Assembly: GCA_050950025.1 (NCBI GenBank)
Contig: JBMNGW010000013.1
Span: 1 to 64,000, forward strand
Length of the DNA stretch: 64,000 nt
Direction: 5' to 3'
Source: JBMNGW01 sp050950025
Lineage (GTDB): Bacteria > Spirochaetota > Spirochaetia > Sphaerochaetales > Sphaerochaetaceae
The notes beneath the pieces were generated by a model, which did not search any database, was not told the origin of the DNA, and worked only from the letters and a program-made list of their open reading frames with translations. The translations under genes were made by a program, and so were the position numbers. This document shows positions 63,497 to 64,000 of the stretch, piece after piece; position 1 is the stretch's first letter, and each line of letters begins with the position of its first letter.

Positions 63497-64000
63497 TTAA
63501 CGAGAATAGAGCTCAACGATTAACTGCTCGTTGATGGCAGCCACTTCAGCAACGTCATTGCGTCTTGGAACTGCCAAGAACGTCCCTTTCATGGTATCGG
63601 GATTGAGGGAGAGCCACGGAGAAACTCCGCTTTTTGAGTACTCCTTCAGATTCTCCTTAATTATGAGCATTTTCTGACCATTGGCTCCCAAAGAGATTTC
63701 ATCACCGACTTTTACCTGGTAAGAGGGAATATTGACTCGTTTGCCGTTAACAAAGACATGGCCGTGGTTCACCAGCTGTGCAGCTTGGTTGCGGCTGGCG
63801 GCAAAATGGAGCCTAAAGACAATATTGTCTAATCTTCTTTCCAGTAGCATGATGAGGTTCTCACCTGTCTTTCCGGGAATTCTGGCAGCTTCGTTGAATG
63901 TCAGTTTGAACTGCTTTTCCAACAGACAGTACATTCTTTTAAGCTTCTGCTTCTCTCGCAGCTGCAACCCGTAGTCGGTCATTTTTCTCTGTCGAGCGCG
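63497..64000 (-). CDS. rpsD: 30S ribosomal protein S4 (5' end outside the window)
   Basis: At least 167 residues; the frame stays open to base 64000, so the usual first 35 or so residues are cut off. The visible part has RKMTDYGLQLREKQKLKR, the S4 RNA-binding domain (RLDNIVFRLHFAASRNQAAQLV in shorter pieces, HGHVFVNGKRVNIPSYQV) and the conserved end. The ATG at 63982 is internal. It initiates 30S assembly and often represses its own operon. Confidence 0.95.
   Translation of the reverse strand, partial: RARQRKMTDYGLQLREKQKLKRMYCLLEKQFKLTFNEAARIPGKTGENLIMLLERRLDNIVFRLHFAASRNQAAQLVNHGHVFVNGKRVNIPSYQVKVGDEISLGANGQKMLIIKENLKEYSKSGVSPWLSLNPDTMKGTFLAVPRRNDVAEVAAINEQLIVELYSR

Noticed and set aside
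1..64000. CRISPR array, insertion sequence or prophage
   Set aside because: No regularly spaced repeats, transposase, integrase or phage structural gene was seen on either strand.

Overview
The window looks like chromosomal DNA of a fermentative, anaerobic spirochaete, most plausibly of the Sphaerochaeta group. The evidence is a class I lysyl-tRNA synthetase, a spirochaete-type coiled-coil membrane protein with an acidic tail (52931-54406), a five-gene NADP-reducing [FeFe]-hydrogenase operon, an orphan MsmK/UgpC-type sugar-ABC ATPase, and a Gram-negative envelope with lipoproteins, Lnt and a putative outer-membrane barrel. No flagellar, peptidoglycan, phage or CRISPR genes were seen. The genus is an inference; no rRNA is present.

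Layout. 1-1.1 kb: a UbiA/MenA-type prenyltransferase and tRNA-Gly. 1.3-3.0 kb: an ImmA/IrrE-like protease plus DUF4411 (PIN-like) gene pair that looks like a toxin-antitoxin module. 3.2-4.3 kb: the sugar-ABC ATPase with a strong promoter and a bidirectional terminator. 4.4-9.4 kb: the hnd hydrogenase operon (hndA, a GHKL ATPase, hndB, hndC, hndD). 9.6-15.8 kb: nuclease-like lipoprotein, clpP, era, lysS, tRNA-CAU and two unknown lipoproteins. 15.9-21.8 kb: DUF1576 membrane protein with a coupled unknown protein, then a three-subunit xanthine dehydrogenase and OsmC. 21.9-26.3 kb: a Zur-regulated zinc import operon (znuA-znuC-znuB-zur) followed by a ZIP transporter. 26.3-34.0 kb: BrkB-like protein, lipase, phosphodiesterase, putative barrel, AOR-like enzyme and nucleoside kinase.

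34.0-38.2 kb holds an operon of a degenerate galactokinase, surE, a Cys-cluster protein, nifS and nifU. 38.2-45.0 kb is housekeeping (rpmE, rho, cinA, lnt, HU, rpsT, ricT). 45.2-49.1 kb: tatD, dusB, purD, rlmB. 49.1-52.9 kb: grpE-dnaK-dnaJ. 52.9-58.2 kb: ptsI-der-HAD-coiled-coil. 58.2-61.9 kb: GerMN protein, tlyA, ymdB, rny. 62-64 kb: rplQ-rpoA-rpsD, with rpsD running off the window.

Three cross-cutting patterns stand out. (1) Many clear sigma70-type promoters (TTGACA-like, 16-18 nt, TATAAT-like) can be read, and several (era, lysS, yfcE-like, ptsI) place the transcription start on or within a few bases of the start codon with no Shine-Dalgarno, suggesting leaderless mRNAs. (2) Convergent genes repeatedly overlap by exactly four bases (TTAA or CTAA) by sharing stop codons, leaving no room for intrinsic terminators. 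(3) Single-base indels, mostly in homopolymers, break nine genes; nearly all lie in 1.3-9 kb and look like assembly errors rather than biology. For those genes I give the reconstructed full extent.
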